64,000 nt of DNA, taken from contig CP091724.1 of assembly GCA_022009795.1 (NCBI GenBank), positions 558,001 to 622,000 of the forward strand, given 5' to 3'. This stretch comes from Anaerotruncus sp. (GTDB lineage: Bacteria > Bacillota > Clostridia > Oscillospirales > Acutalibacteraceae). The position numbers were made by a program, and so were the translations under genes. Position 1 is the stretch's first letter, and every line of letters starts with the position of its first letter. The notes under the pieces were generated by a model. That model made no database searches, was not told where the DNA came from, and was given only the letters and a program-made list of their open reading frames with translations. Below are positions 20,190 through 30,983 of the stretch, in pieces.

Positions 20190-21397
20190 ATGAAAAAAAA
20201 GTGTTTTTGCGCTTATTTTTAAGTGTTTCTTTGCTGCTTTGCGGTTGCTCAGCCGCACCGCAGAGTATAAAAGATGATAATCCTGTTGTGCCAGAAACAG
20301 TAAAGTCTGTTTGGATGGCGTATTTTGAGCTTGAAAAATACACTTCCGAGTGCACGGACTCAAACAGCTTTGAAAGCGAAATTAAATCTGCGTTCAAAAA
20401 AGTTAAATCGCTTGGGTTGAACACGATAACCGTGCAAGTTCGCCCGTGTGCCGATGCATTCTATAAATCAAGTTATTTTTCCCGTTTCGAAATACTGCTT
20501 CGGCGTTCAGGGCAGTGAGCTTATATATGACCCCCTTGCCATTATGGTTAAGGCAGCACATAATCTCGGTTTAAGGATTGAAGCGTGGGTAAACCCGTAC
20601 CGCGTGTCACAGGAAAACGATATAAATGCTCTTTCGTCCGGCAATCCCGCAAAAAAGTGGCTTGAGGATACCGAGAAATCAAGCTGTGTTTATGTTGCCG
20701 ATAAGATTTATTTCAATCCGGCGCGAAGCGAGGTGACCGAGCTTATAGTAAACGGTGTAAAGGAAATTGTTAAAAATTATGCTGTTGACGGTATTCATTT
20801 CGATGATTATTTTTATCCAACCACAAATGAGGAGATAGATGAAAAAGAGTATTCGCAATATCAAAGCAGCGGCGGCGATATGGGCCTTTCCGATTGGCGA
20901 AGGAATAATGTTTGCGAAATGATAAAAAGCCGTTTATAAAGCCGTTAAAGAGGAAAAATTCTTCCGTTATGTTCGGAATCAGCCCGCAGTCTAAGGTGTC
21001 AACAGATTATTCCACTTTATATGCCGATGTGGAAAAATGGGCGAGCGAGCCGGGATATGCCGATTACATATGCCCGCAAATTTATTTCGGATTTTATAAT
21101 GAAGTTCAGCCGTTCACACGCACCGCAAAGGAATGGAGCGAACGCACGACGGCAGTTAAATTATACGTCGGCCTGCCGCTTTATAAAGCCGGTAAGGAGG
21201 ATAACTTTGCCTCGGCCGATCAAAGCTATGCAATAAATGAATTTGTTGAAAACAGCAATATCATTTCAAGGCAAATTGCTTATTTAAGCCAACTCAATAA
21301 TGTTGGCGGATATTATATTTATTCGTTCAGCTATCTTGTTGAGCCGCAGGACGATGCCACAGCAGCAGAGGTTGAGAATATTAAAAATCTAAATTAG
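20190..21397 (+). CDS. GHL10-type glycoside-hydrolase-like lipoprotein (frameshifted)
   Basis: Begins MKKK then VFLRLFLSVSLLLCGCSA, a lipoprotein signal peptide with lipobox LLCGC. The mature part matches the GHL10/DUF187 family: VWMAYFELEKY, GLNTITVQVRPCADAFY, GLRIEAWVNPYRVS, YAVDGIHFDDYFYP (probable catalytic region), MFGISPQSK and ICPQIYFGF. About 400 residues. Frameshifts in the A8 run right after ATG and near 20480 and 20930. Likely a surface-anchored glycan- or peptidoglycan-acting enzyme; substrate unknown. Confidence 0.88.
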
Positions 21398-22685
21398 CAA
21401 GGCAAATGTCGTTTTCGGCGTCAACGCTTTTGATAACGCATTTGCACTCGGTGCCTTTAATATATTCGGATGATTTTACCTCAACCGGAATATAGCTTTT
21501 CGTGTAGCCCCTGAAGGTTTCGGGGGCTGTTTCGTTTTCAAAAAGCACATTAACCTTTTTGCCGATAAGACTTTGAAAATATTCTTCGCGGATTTTTTCG
21601 GTTTCGGCCGCCATTATCGCCGCGCGCCGCTCTTTTTCCTGCTTTGAAACGGAATCACCGCGGCGCGAGGCCGCCGTACCGGTGCGCTCGGAGTAGGGGA
21701 ACACATGCACCTTTTCAAAGCCTATTCCTTTAACAAATTCAAGGCTTTCTTTAAAATCGCTTTCGCTTTCTTCGTTAAAGCCCACCATAACATCGGTTGT
21801 GATTGAAGCGTCGTCAAATGCGGCGCGGAGCTTATCGCAAAGCTTTGCGTATTCTGCGGCACTGTAGTGCCTGTTCATATCTTTAAGCGTTTTATCGCAT
21901 CCGCTTTGAAGTGAAATATGAAATTGCGGGCAAAACTTATCTATTTTTGCAAGCTGATCAATAATTTTATCGGTGATGTGATCCGGCTCAAGACTGCCGA
22001 GGCGAACTCGCAGTATTCCGTCTGTTTGGGCACATATTTTAACTGCGTCAACTATGTTGAAATCTTCACCTTTGCCATAGGCTGAAAGATTGATGCCCAC
22101 AAGCACGATTTCTTTTTATGCCGTTTTCCGCAAGTACTTTTTATATCGTTTCTCAATTGTTCGGGGTCTTTTTGATCTGACTCTGCCCCTGCTTTTCGGA
22201 ATTATGCAATATGAGCAAAACCTGTCGCATCCATCCTCGATTTTAACAAATGCGCGCACTCTTTCGTTGAATTTTGAAATTGAGCATTGGCGAAATTCAT
22301 CGCCCGTTTCGTGCTGTTCGATATTAACTATTCTGTTATGCTCAAGATTATATCTGTTAATCATATCAAGAATATCGCCGTCGTTTTTATTGCCGAAAAC
22401 AATATCCGCCTGCTCAAGCTCTGCTGCCGCTTGAGGAAACGCCTGCGGCATACAACCGGTAAGTATAACAACCGAATCGGGGTGGCGGCGCTTAAATTTT
22501 CTTATGTTCTGGCGTGTTTTTTTGGTCTGCCGTGGCTGTGACCGTGCATGAATTAACTATATAATAATCCGCTTCTTTGTTGGGCGAAACAATCTCAAAT
22601 CCGGCTTTTGCTTAAAAATCTCCGCCATATATTCGCTTTCGGATTGATTAACCTTGCAACCGAGCGTGTAAAATGCTGCTTTCAT
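21381..22685 (-). CDS. mtaB: tRNA t6A37 methylthiotransferase MtaB (frameshifted)
   Basis: Starts MKAAFYTLGCKVNQSESEYM, the MtaB-type UPF0004 N-terminus, with TGCMPQAFP, then the radical SAM motif CDRFCSYCIIPKSRGR, then LGSLEPDHI, FHISLQSGCD, TTDVMVGFNEE and HVFPYSERTGT, and a TRAM domain at the C-terminus. About 435 residues. Shifts near 22115-22160, 22520 and 22610. It converts t6A37 to ms2t6A37 in tRNA. Ends 16 bases inside the convergent lipoprotein gene. GGAGAG precedes the chosen ATG by 7 bases. Confidence 0.93.
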
Positions 22686-22774
22686 ATTCATCTCTCCTGT
22701 TTGATTTTTAATATTATAACAAAACAGGGTTATTTAAGCAATGCTTTTTTGAATATGATTTAACGGTGATATTT

Positions 22775-23906
22775 ATGAAAAAAACAATTGCATGCCTTCT
22801 TGCGGCTTTTGCCGTGATAATATTTCCGCTTCAATGCTTTGCCGATCCCGAGGTTGCCGAAAAGAATGATACAATCGAGGATTACGCCAAATCGTCAATT
22901 TTTGATGTGCGCCGATACAGGCGATATTATTTATGAAAAAAATGCTTATGAGCATCTTTCTCCCGCTTCGGTCACAAAAATTATGAGCATCCTCCTTGTG
23001 CTCGAAGCGATAGACAGCGGTAAGATTTCGCTTGAAGATGAAGTGCCTGCAGGTGAAAACAGTGTTAAAATGGGCGGATCGCAAATTTGGCTTGAGCTCG
23101 GTGAGAAAATGACGGTTAACGAACTTTTCAAGGCCGTTGTAGTTGCCTCGGCAAATGACGCCTGCACGGCACTCGGCGAATATATTGCGGGCTCATCGCA
23201 GGCATTCGTTAAGCTGATGAACGAAAAGGCACAGTCACTCGGGCTTGAAAACACCTGCTTTGAAAATTGCACCGGGCTTGACGACACAATTAAAAATCAT
23301 TATTCCTGCGCCTATGATTTGGCGGTTATCGCAAGGGAAGTACTGAAGCATGATTTGATTTATAATTATTCAACGATATGGCTCGATTACCTAAGAAACG
23401 GCAAAACCGAGCTTAACAACACAAATAAGCTTGTTAATAAATATGACGGTATAACCGGCCTGAAAACGGGCACAACATCAAAAGCAGGCTTTTGTGTTTG
23501 CGCCACCGCCGAAAGAGAAGATATGAATTTAATCGCCGTTGTGCTCGGAGCCGATACAAGCGAACATCGCTTTCAAACCGCTTCAAATCTGCTTGATTTC
23601 GGTTTTGCAGAATATGCAGTTGTTGCGCCGCAAATAGACGAAGCGCAAATAACGCCAGTTAAAATCAAAAACGGCAAGGTGAAATCCGTTGTCCCGATAT
23701 ATAATCAAACCGATAAACTGCTTGTAAAAAAAGGCGAGATTAATATAACATATGCTTATGAAATCGAGGACAGCGTTTCGGCTCCTGTTGAAAACGGCGC
23801 CGAGCTCGGTGAAATTTCGATAAAAAGCGGCGACGATGTTATTAAAACAATAACGCTTGTATCGCCTAAAGCAATCGAAAAAAATAAGTTTTTAATTATG
23901 TCTTAA
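22775..23906 (+). CDS. D-alanyl-D-alanine carboxypeptidase (low-molecular-weight PBP)
   Basis: Signal peptide MKKTIACLLAAFAVIIFPLQCFA, then the active-site SVTK (SXXK), the SAN motif (VASANDA) and KTGTT, the three serine-peptidase S11 motifs, followed by a beta-rich C-terminal PBP5 domain. One frameshift near 22905. About 377 residues. It trims the terminal D-Ala of peptidoglycan stem peptides; Clostridia have both vegetative (DacA) and sporulation (DacF) versions and the sequence alone does not decide which. Confidence 0.92.
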
Positions 23907-23940
23907 TAGAAATGTTACGGAATATTTAGCAAAAAAACTG

Positions 23941-23970
23941 TTGATTATCGGCGCATTTTTGATGTAAAAT
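23941..23970 (+). promoter_or_regulatory. Probable promoter of pgi
   Basis: TTGATT and TAAAAT separated by 18 bases, 41 bases upstream of the pgi ATG. Confidence 0.55.
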
Positions 23971-24010
23971 AAGCAACTGTAAATTTAAATCAGAAAAAGA
24001 GGACTTTTAT

Positions 24011-25360
24011 ATGCAAGAATTGAAACTTGTAAATAAATATGCAGAAAAATTCCTTTCGGAAAACGCCATCCGCGAAGCTGCACCCCAAGGGCGTTGAAGC
24101 ACTCAAAACACTTCATTCGAAATCGGGTGCCGGCAATGATTTCCTCGGCTGGCTCACTCTTCCCACAGATTATGATAGAGAAGAATTCGCAAGAATCAAA
24201 AAGGCTGCCGAATATATCAAAAAGAATTCGGATATTCTTGTTGTTATCGGTATCGGCGGTTCTTATCTCGGCGCAAGAGCGGTAATAGAGGCTCTTAAAT
24301 CTCCGAATTACAATGCGCTTGCAAAAGATACTCCCCAAATTTACTTTATCGGCAACACTATAAGCCCGTCAATGCTCAATGAACTCCTTGAAATATGCGA
24401 GGATAAGGATATTTGTGTGAATGTTATTTCCAAAAGCGGCACCACTACGGAGCCCGCTATTGCATTCCGCGTATTCAGAGAGCTTGTTTATAAGAAATAT
24501 TCCGCAGAGGAAGCCGCAAAACGCATTTTCTGCACAACCGATAAGGCAAAGGGCACTCTTAAAAGCCTTGCCGATGAAGAGGGTTACGAAAGCTTCGTCG
24601 TTCCGGATGAGGTTGGCGGCAGATATTCTGTTCTCACCGCTGTCGGCTTGCTCCCCATTGCTTGTGCAGGCATTGATATTGACGCACTTATGAATGGCGC
24701 ACAGCTTGCTCAAAACAGCTTTAACAGTGAAGATATCGCAGAAAACGATGTTCTTAAATATGCCGTTATCAGAAACTGCTTCTATAACATGGGTAAGCGC
24801 CTTGAATGCTTCATCTGCTATGAGCCGTGCATGACGATGTTTAACGAATGGCTCAAGCAGCTTTTCGCCGAAAGCGAGGGCAAGGACGGCAAAGGGCTTT
24901 ATCCCGTTTCCTGCATTTTCTCAACCGATCTTCATTCCGTAGGTCAGTATATTCAGGAAAGCGGCTCAAGCCTTATGTTTGAAACCTGCATTAAATTCAA
25001 TAATCCCGCAAGCGATTTCACAATTCAGTCCGAAGAGGGCAATATCGACGGTCTTAATTTCCTTGCCGGCAAAACGATGAGTTATGTAAACGAAAAGGCT
25101 CGTGAGGGCACGCTTCTTGCTCACACAGAGGGTGGCGTGGCAAACCTTGTGCTTGAAGCAAACGGAATCACCGCCGAAAATATCGGCTTTATGATTTATT
25201 TCTTTGAGAAGACATGCGCTGTTTCCGGCTATATGCTCGGCGTTAATCCGTTTAACCAGCCCGGCGTGGAAAGCTATAAAAAGAACATGTTTGCTTTGCT
25301 CGGTAAACCCGGCTATGAAAGCGAAAAAAAGAAAGGCTTGAAAAAGAGCTCGGCTTATGA
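24011..25360 (+). CDS. pgi: Glucose-6-phosphate isomerase (frameshifted at both ends)
   Basis: About 450 residues, the short Firmicutes type. Starts MQELKLVNKYAEKFLSENAI; a shift near 24075 joins it to the main frame. Visible motifs are VVIGIGGSYLGARAVIEAL, ISKSGTTTEPAIAFR (phosphosugar-binding), GGRYSVLTAVGLLPIA and NPFNQPGVESYKK. An A-run deletion near 25330 changes the end; the corrected protein finishes LEKELGL with the stop at 25358-25360. Interconverts glucose- and fructose-6-phosphate. Confidence 0.95.
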
Positions 25361-25398
25361 TATTATATAGTTGAAATCAATCCTTGGAGGAATAATAA

Positions 25399-25815
25399 AT
25401 GATTAAGCTTATTATTGGCAATAAAGGTTCGGGAAAAACAAAGAAGCTCGTTGAGCTTGTTAACTCCTGTGTTGAGAATTCGGACGGCAATGTTGTTTGC
25501 GTTGAAAAATCTCCGAAGCTCACATATGACATATCTTCAAAAGCAAGATTGCTTGAAACCGAAACATACAGCATCAACGGCTGCAAAGCTTTTTACGGCT
25601 TTCTTGCCGGAATTTGCGCAGGTAACTACGATGTAACGGATGTTCTTATCGATGCAACGTTCAAAATCGTCGGCCGCGATTATTCCAAGCTTCCTCAGTT
25701 CTTTGATATGCTTTCCGAGCTTTCAGAGGCAACGGATGTTAATTTCTATTTCACAATCAGCTGCGATAAAGAAGATCTTCCCGTTGAGATCTTTGATTAC
25801 TGCGAAGAACTGTAA
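25399..25815 (+). CDS. Small P-loop ATPase-like protein
   Basis: Intact, 138 residues, GGAGGAATAATAA before ATG. Walker A IIGNKGSGKTKKLVE at residues 5-19; DVLIDATFKIVG near 80 could be a Walker B strand. Resembles short clostridial ATP-binding proteins sometimes annotated as twitching-motility-like. No membrane segment. Function unknown. It follows pgi closely and is ended by its own terminator. Confidence 0.75.
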   Translation: MIKLIIGNKGSGKTKKLVELVNSCVENSDGNVVCVEKSPKLTYDISSKARLLETETYSINGCKAFYGFLAGICAGNYDVTDVLIDATFKIVGRDYSKLPQFFDMLSELSEATDVNFYFTISCDKEDLPVEIFDYCEEL

Positions 25816-25825
25816 AAACTTACAA

Positions 25826-25852
25826 GGCGTGGGTTTTTCCGCGCCTTTTTTT
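25826..25852 (+). terminator. Intrinsic terminator
   Basis: GGCGTGG / CCGCGCC stem (one G-T pair), then T7. Confidence 0.88.
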
Positions 25853-25864
25853 ATAATTTTTTTA

Positions 25865-25895
25865 TTGACAAACCTTTTTTTGCAGTATGTATAAT
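25865..25895 (+). promoter_or_regulatory. Probable promoter of the yceD-rpmF transcript
   Basis: Consensus TTGACA (25865-25870) and TATAAT (25890-25895). The spacer reads 19 bases, long by two, but it contains a T7 run whose length may be wrong. Confidence 0.65.
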
Positions 25896-25920
25896 ACTAA
25901 AGGCAAGATGAGGTGGGTTT

Positions 25921-26448
25921 ATGAAAATTGATGTTACCGGTCTTTTCAACGGCGATAATACTCCGATTGATATAAATTACACCTTGGATCTTCATAATCT
26001 TGTTTACAGCGATTATCGGCCGATTCAAAACGGTGCCACGGTTAAGGGCTCCGTTTCGCAGCACGCAGGTATTGTTTGCCTTAACGCCGATGTTTCATTT
26101 CTGTTCAGCGGTGTGTGCGACAGATGTGCCGAGGATGTAAACAAGCAAATGAGCTTTTCCGTTGACAAAATCCTGGTAAGAGAATTGGCGAATGACGCTG
26201 ATGCCGATTCGGACGAATATATCGTTTTGGAATCCGGCGTTCTTGATCTTGATGATTATATCAGGGAAGAGGTTCAGTTATTTTTTTGCCGAGCAAAATT
26301 TTTGTGTAAGCCCGATTGCAAGGGCCTGTGCAGCAATTGCGGTAAAAATTTGAATTTAGGTGATTGCGATTGTAAAAAAGCGGTTGATCCAAGAATGGCC
26401 GCTCTGCTGCAATTGCTTGATGAAGATAATAATTCTGATGTTGAATAA
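25921..26448 (+). CDS. YceD/DUF177 family protein
   Basis: Intact, 175 residues. The family signature is the C-terminal Cys-rich motif CKPDCKGLCSNCGKNLNLGDCDC, with CDRCAEDV in the middle. It sits directly before rpmF, the conserved bacterial arrangement, and the family has been linked to rRNA metabolism. Start ATG 25921 behind GATGAGGTGG. Confidence 0.9.
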   Translation: MKIDVTGLFNGDNTPIDINYTLDLHNLVYSDYRPIQNGATVKGSVSQHAGIVCLNADVSFLFSGVCDRCAEDVNKQMSFSVDKILVRELANDADADSDEYIVLESGVLDLDDYIREEVQLFFCRAKFLCKPDCKGLCSNCGKNLNLGDCDCKKAVDPRMAALLQLLDEDNNSDVE

Positions 26449-26462
26449 AGGAGGCTATAAAA

Positions 26463-26645
26463 ATGGCAGTACCCAAGAGAAGAACTTCTACGGCAAGAAA
26501 AAACAAGAGGCGTTCAAGCGTTTGGAAAATGAGCGCGCCCACACTTGTAAAGTGCTCTAATTGCGGAGCATACACAGTGCCGCATAAGGTATGCTCGGAG
26601 TGCGGATACTACAACGGTAAAGAAGTAGTTTCCAAGGAAGCATAA
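26463..26645 (+). CDS. rpmF: 50S ribosomal protein L32
   Basis: 60 residues, MAVPKRRTSTARKNKRRS with a four-Cys zinc site (CSNCG and CSECG). Intact. Follows the YceD-type gene by 14 bases with AAAGGAGG ribosome binding site. Confidence 0.97.
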   Translation: MAVPKRRTSTARKNKRRSSVWKMSAPTLVKCSNCGAYTVPHKVCSECGYYNGKEVVSKEA

Positions 26646-26661
26646 GCATCTTAACATTTCT

Positions 26662-26695
26662 GACGGGCAAATTATGCCCGTCTTTTCTCTTTTTA
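26662..26695 (+). terminator. Intrinsic terminator after rpmF
   Basis: GACGGGCA / TGCCCGTC stem, AATTA loop, then TTTTCTCTTTTT. Confidence 0.9.
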
Positions 26696-26718
26696 TAATC
26701 TTTTAAGGAGGTTGTGCA

Positions 26719-28054
26719 GTGAAAAGCGTAGTAGCCATAGTCGGCAGGCCGAATGTCGGCAAATCAACCCTTTTCAATAAGCTTATCGGCACAAGGCGCT
26801 CTATTGTTGACGATACCCCCGGTGTTACGAGAGACAGAATTTACGGCGATTGTGAATGGCTCGGCAGAAAGTTTTTTTGCTTGTGGATACAGGCGGAATT
26901 GAGCCAAACACGGATAATGTTATTTTTAAAGCAAATGCGCGAGCAGGCGGAAATCGCAATTTCCACAGCCGATGTAATCATTCTTGTTACCGATCTTACC
27001 TGCGGCATTTTGGCGGCAGACAGCGATGTTGCCGCAATGCTTCAAAAAAAGCGGAAAGCCGGTGATTTTTGTGCGTTAATAAGTGCGACAGCGTAGGCGC
27101 TCCCAAGCCTGAATTTTACGAATTTTTATAATCTCGGTCTCGGCGATCCGATCGCAGTTTCATCCGTTCACGGTCACGGCACGGGCGATTTACTTGATGA
27201 GGTAATCAAATACCTTCCCGAAGAATCCGAAGTTGATGATGAAAATGATGAAATCATAAATGTTGCCGTTATCGGCAAGCCGAATGTTGGTAAATCATCG
27301 CTTATAAATAAAATAAGCGGCGAAAACAGAACCATCGTTTCCGATATCGCCGGCACAACCCGTGATTCAACCGATACTTACATTGAAAATAAATTCGGCA
27401 AATTCAATATGATAGACACGGCAGGTATCAGGCGCAAAAGCAAAATAGTGGATTCCGTTGAAAAATTCAGCATAATCAGGGCAAAATCCGCCGTTGAAAG
27501 AGCAAATGTGTGCGTTATTATGATAGATGCAACCGAGGGCTTTACCGAGCAGGATTCTAAAGTAGCCGGAATAGCTCTCGAAGCGGGCAAAGCGTGCATT
27601 ATTGCCGTTAATAAGTGGGATGCCGTTGAAAAAGACGGCAACACGATGAATGAATTCAAGAAAAAGCTTGCAAATGATTTTTCGTTCATGAGCTACGCGA
27701 CGGTCGTGTTTATCTCCGCGGCAACAGGTCTCAGAATAGATAAGCTTTTTGATTTAATATCTTTTGTTCATTCTCAAAATTCCATGCGTATTTCAACGGG
27801 CAAGCTAAATGAAGTGCTTGCGTCTGCAACGGCACGCGTTCAGCCGCCAACGGATAAAGGCAGAAGATTAAAGATTTACTATATGACACAGGCGTCTACA
27901 AGACCGCCCACATTCGTATTCTTTGTAAACAGTGCTCAGCTTTTCCATTTTTCGTATCAAAGATATCTCGAAAATCAGCTGCGCGAGGTTTTCGGACTTG
28001 ACGGCACACCCGTTCGCTTTATCATAAGAGAAAGGGGAGAGGGCAAAAAAATAA
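26719..28054 (+). CDS. der: GTPase Der/EngA (frameshifted)
   Basis: GTG start behind AAGGAGG. Two tandem GTPase domains: GRPNVGKSTLFNKLIG with DTPGVTRDR, and GKPNVGKSSLINKISG (about 27280-27310) with AGTTRDSTD, NKWD, then a KH-like C-terminal domain ending RFIIRERGEGKK. Roughly 440 residues with shifts near 26875, 26930, 27055, 27075 and 28047. Der acts in 50S subunit assembly. The stop (after repair) overlaps the plsY ATG. Confidence 0.95.
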
Positions 28055-28733
28055 TGCAGGCTTCTCTTATTATTAAATATATTTTTAATTGCCGTTATTG
28101 CTTATTTGCTCGGCAGTTTGAATTTTTCGATAATTCTTTCCGAAGTTGTTAAGAAAAAGGATATACGAGATTCCGGCAGCGGCAACGCGGGTGCCACCAA
28201 TATGCTTCGCACATACGGCAAAAAAAGCCGCCGTCGGCACAATGATAGGCGATATTCTTAAAGTTGCCCTCGGCATAATAATTGCATTTGCGATTTTAGA
28301 TGTGCCGATGAAGTATATCTTTTCAAATCCCGCCGATGCCGCGGAAATTCAGCGTGTTATGCTCTACAAGGAGTTTGCAGGGCTTTTCTGCGTGCTTGGG
28401 CATATTTTCCCGCTTTACTTTAAATTCAAGGGCGGAAAAGGCGTGGCGGCGTGTACGGGTATGGTTATAATTGTTGATTGGCGAATTGCGCTTATTCTTT
28501 TTGTTATATTTATCGGTGTAATTCTTATATCAAAGTGGATCAGCCTCGGCTCGATTGTTATTGCGCTGCTTTATCCCGTTCTTATTTTTGCTTTTTACAA
28601 AAATTTCATCCTCGCTGCTGTTGCATTGCTGTTTACGGCAATAGTTATTGTTGCGCACCGAGAAAATATAAAGCGCCTTGCAAATGGCACGGAAAACAAA
28701 ATATCCTTTAAAAATAAAAAGAGCAGTTCATGA
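28054..28733 (+). CDS. plsY: Glycerol-3-phosphate acyltransferase PlsY (frameshifted)
   Basis: Multi-pass membrane protein of about 225 residues. Motifs DSGSGNAGATNMLRTYG (about 28170-28218), GHIFPLYFKFKGGKGVA (28400-28445) and VIVAHRENIKRL are PlsY signatures. It acylates glycerol-3-phosphate from acyl-phosphate. Shifts near 28085 (T run) and 28222. The last codons form part of the terminator stem. Confidence 0.94.
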
Positions 28734-28747
28734 ACTGCTCTTTTTTT
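28719..28747 (+). terminator. Intrinsic terminator overlapping plsY end
   Basis: Palindrome AGAGCAGTTCATGAACTGCTCT followed by T7; the plsY stop codon lies inside the stem. Confidence 0.88.
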
Positions 28748-28785
28748 GCGCCGGTTTATTTGGTGCGCGCTTTTTTTATTTCGTC

Positions 28786-28815
28786 AAAAAAATAAGCCGC
28801 CCTAACAGACGGCTT
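28786..28815 (-). terminator. Intrinsic terminator of rpmB
   Basis: On the minus strand AAGCCG / CGGCTT stem with a 10-base loop, then A and T7, 16 bases beyond the rpmB stop. Confidence 0.75.
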
Positions 28816-28830
28816 TAGTATTAAAAATAA

Positions 28831-29017
28831 TTACGCTCTTTCAACTTTGCCGGAGCGAAGACATCTTGTGCAAACATAAACTCTTTTAGGAGAGCCGTTT
28901 ACAATAGCCTTAACTCTTTTAACATTGGGCTTCCAAGTTCTGTTGGAACGCCTGTGTGAGTGGGACACCTTAATACCGAAAGTCATTTCTTTTCCACAGT
29001 ATTCACATTTTTGCCAT
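28831..29017 (-). CDS. rpmB: 50S ribosomal protein L28 (frameshifted)
   Basis: 61-62 residues: MAKCEYCGKEMTFGIKVSHS, then RRSNRTWKPNVKR and RVYVCTRCLRSGKVERA. Zinc-type L28 with two CxxC pairs. An extra A after the third codon (A5 at about 29009) breaks the frame four codons in. GGAGGTG precedes the ATG. Convergent with plsY. Confidence 0.95.
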
Positions 29018-29218
29018 CAGCGAACACCTCCTTGTAAATTTAGAACGCATAAATATTAACACATATTTATTTAAAATGCAAGCATTTTTTTACAATAGTT
29101 TTTTAACGAGGGAAAGTTTTTTTGCCTATTTTTTTATCTTTTTGTTGATTTTTGGCGTATTATACTGTTATATGATAAATTATAAATTAATATTTTTACT
29201 AAGAGGAGGATATATTAT

Positions 29219-30380
29219 ATGGCAGCGGAAAAGAAAAATCCCGCACAGGATAAAAAAGCAGCTCTTGAATCTGCATTAAAGCAAATCGAAAAGCAATACG
29301 GTGCCGGCGCGGTTATGCGTCTCGGCGAAAACAGGCACTTAAATATTGATGCTATTTCCACAGGCTCACTCACATTGGATTTGGCAACGGGTATCGGCGG
29401 TTTGCCTAAGGGAAGAATAGTTGAAATCTACGGACCCGAATCCTCAGGTAAAACAACTCTTGCGCTTCACTGCATTGCCGAATGCCAAAAACAAGGCGGT
29501 GTTGCGGCGTTTGTTGACGCAGAGCATGCACTTGATCCCATCTATGCAGGTAATCTCGGTGTAGATATTGATTCGCTGCTTGTTTCTCAGCCGGATTACG
29601 GCGAGCAGGCGCTTGAAATCACGGAGCAGCTTGTTCGCTCCGGTGCTCTTGACATAATTGTTGTTGACTCTGTTGCCGCACTTGTTCCGAGAGCTGAAAT
29701 AGACGGCGAAATGGGTGATTCACATGTGGGCCTTCACGCAAGGCTTATGAGCCAGGCAATGAGAAAGCTTACCGGCGCAATCAACAAGAGCAATTGCCTT
29801 ATCATCTTCATAAACCAGCTGCGTGAAAAGGTCGGCGTTGTTTACGGTAATCCCGAAGTGACAACAGGCGGCCGCGCGCTTAAATTCTATTCATCCATGC
29901 GTATAGACGTGCGCAAGGCAGAGGCTATCAAAGCCGCAGGCTCCGAGGTTATCGGTACAAGAACTAAAGTTAAAATTGTTAAAAACAAGCTTGCACCGCC
30001 GTTTAAGCAAGCGGAGTTTGATATTATGTACGGCCGCGGCATCAGCAAATCAGGCGAAATTCTTGATTTGGCAGCCGAATACGATATCATCAAAAAGAGC
30101 GGCTCTTGGTTCTCTTACGGCGATGAAAGACTCGGCCAAGGCAGGGACAAGGTTAAAGATATAATCGAAAACGACCCCCGAATTTGCCGAAAAGCTTGAA
30201 AATCAGATTAAGGAAAAAATTAAAGAGCAGCAGGAAAGCTCAAACCATAAATATCAGGCAAAAGCGGCGCCCAAGGCCGACATCGATTCCGTTCCCGCGG
30301 TTGACGAAAAAGCCGTTAAGCAAACAAGAGCGGCGGCAAGAGCGAAGCTTGATATCGCCGTTGAGGACGACGAAGACTGA
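29219..30380 (+). CDS. recA: Recombinase RecA (frameshifted near the C-terminus)
   Basis: AGGAGGATATATT precedes ATG. The RecA core is intact: EIYGPESSGKTTLALHCIAE (Walker A), IIVVDSVAALVP (Walker B), NQLREKVGVVYGNPEVTTGG (L2 loop) and ALKFYSSMRIDVR. A C5 run near 30175 carries an extra base; repaired, the protein continues EFAEKLENQIKEKIKEQQE and ends in an acidic tail VEDDED at 30380, about 387 residues. Central to homologous recombination and SOS induction. No clear LexA box upstream. Overlaps recX by one base. Confidence 0.97.
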
Positions 30381-30983
30381 TGATCATTAAAGCGCAAAAG
30401 GGTAGGGGCACAAAAATCCATATCCTGCTTGATGACGAATATCGCGTTACCACCAATTGCGATTTTTGGGCGGAAAATTATATAGCGGACGGCACCGATA
30501 TCTCCGATGCCGAATGGGAAGAGTTGCTTAGAAAAATAAACTTGCGCAAGGCACTCAATAAATGTGCGGATTTGCTTTCAAGGCGCGATCATTCCGTTAA
30601 AGAACTTAAAACAAAACTCCTCAGAACCGTTGATGAGGCTTCCGCGGATAAAGCGATAGAAAAATTTATCGAATACGGTTATCTAGACGACGAAAAAAAT
30701 TCGCCTTTGCATATGCCGAGCATTTGTTTTTCGGGCAAAAAGTATTCTGCCGTAAGAGTGCGGCAGGAGCTTTACGCCAAAGGCATATCGCCCGAGATAA
30801 TTCAAAAATGTGATTGAAGCAAATTGCGTTGATCCCGTTGATTCGATAACTGAAATTATAAATAAATCTTATTTACGCAAACTCAGAGAGGAAAACGGCA
30901 GAGATAAAGTTATTGCGGCGCTTGCAAGGCGTGGATTTTCGTATTCAGACATTAAATCTGCCTTAAATAAAATTTTTAAATGA
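30380..30983 (+). CDS. recX: Regulatory protein RecX (frameshifted)
   Basis: Small helical-repeat protein of about 200 residues with RRDHSVKELKTKL, IEYGYLDDEK and, after shifts near 30700 and 30808, RVRQELYAKGISPEII and ALARRGFSYSDIKSAL. RecX modulates RecA filaments; the recA-recX pair is classical. Starts inside the recA stop (TGATG) and its stop overlaps the rimO ATG. Confidence 0.88.

Noticed and set aside
29040..29218. LexA box before recA
   Set aside because: No GAAC...GTTC-type sequence is present in the AT-rich upstream region, only a probable promoter and a strong ribosome binding site.
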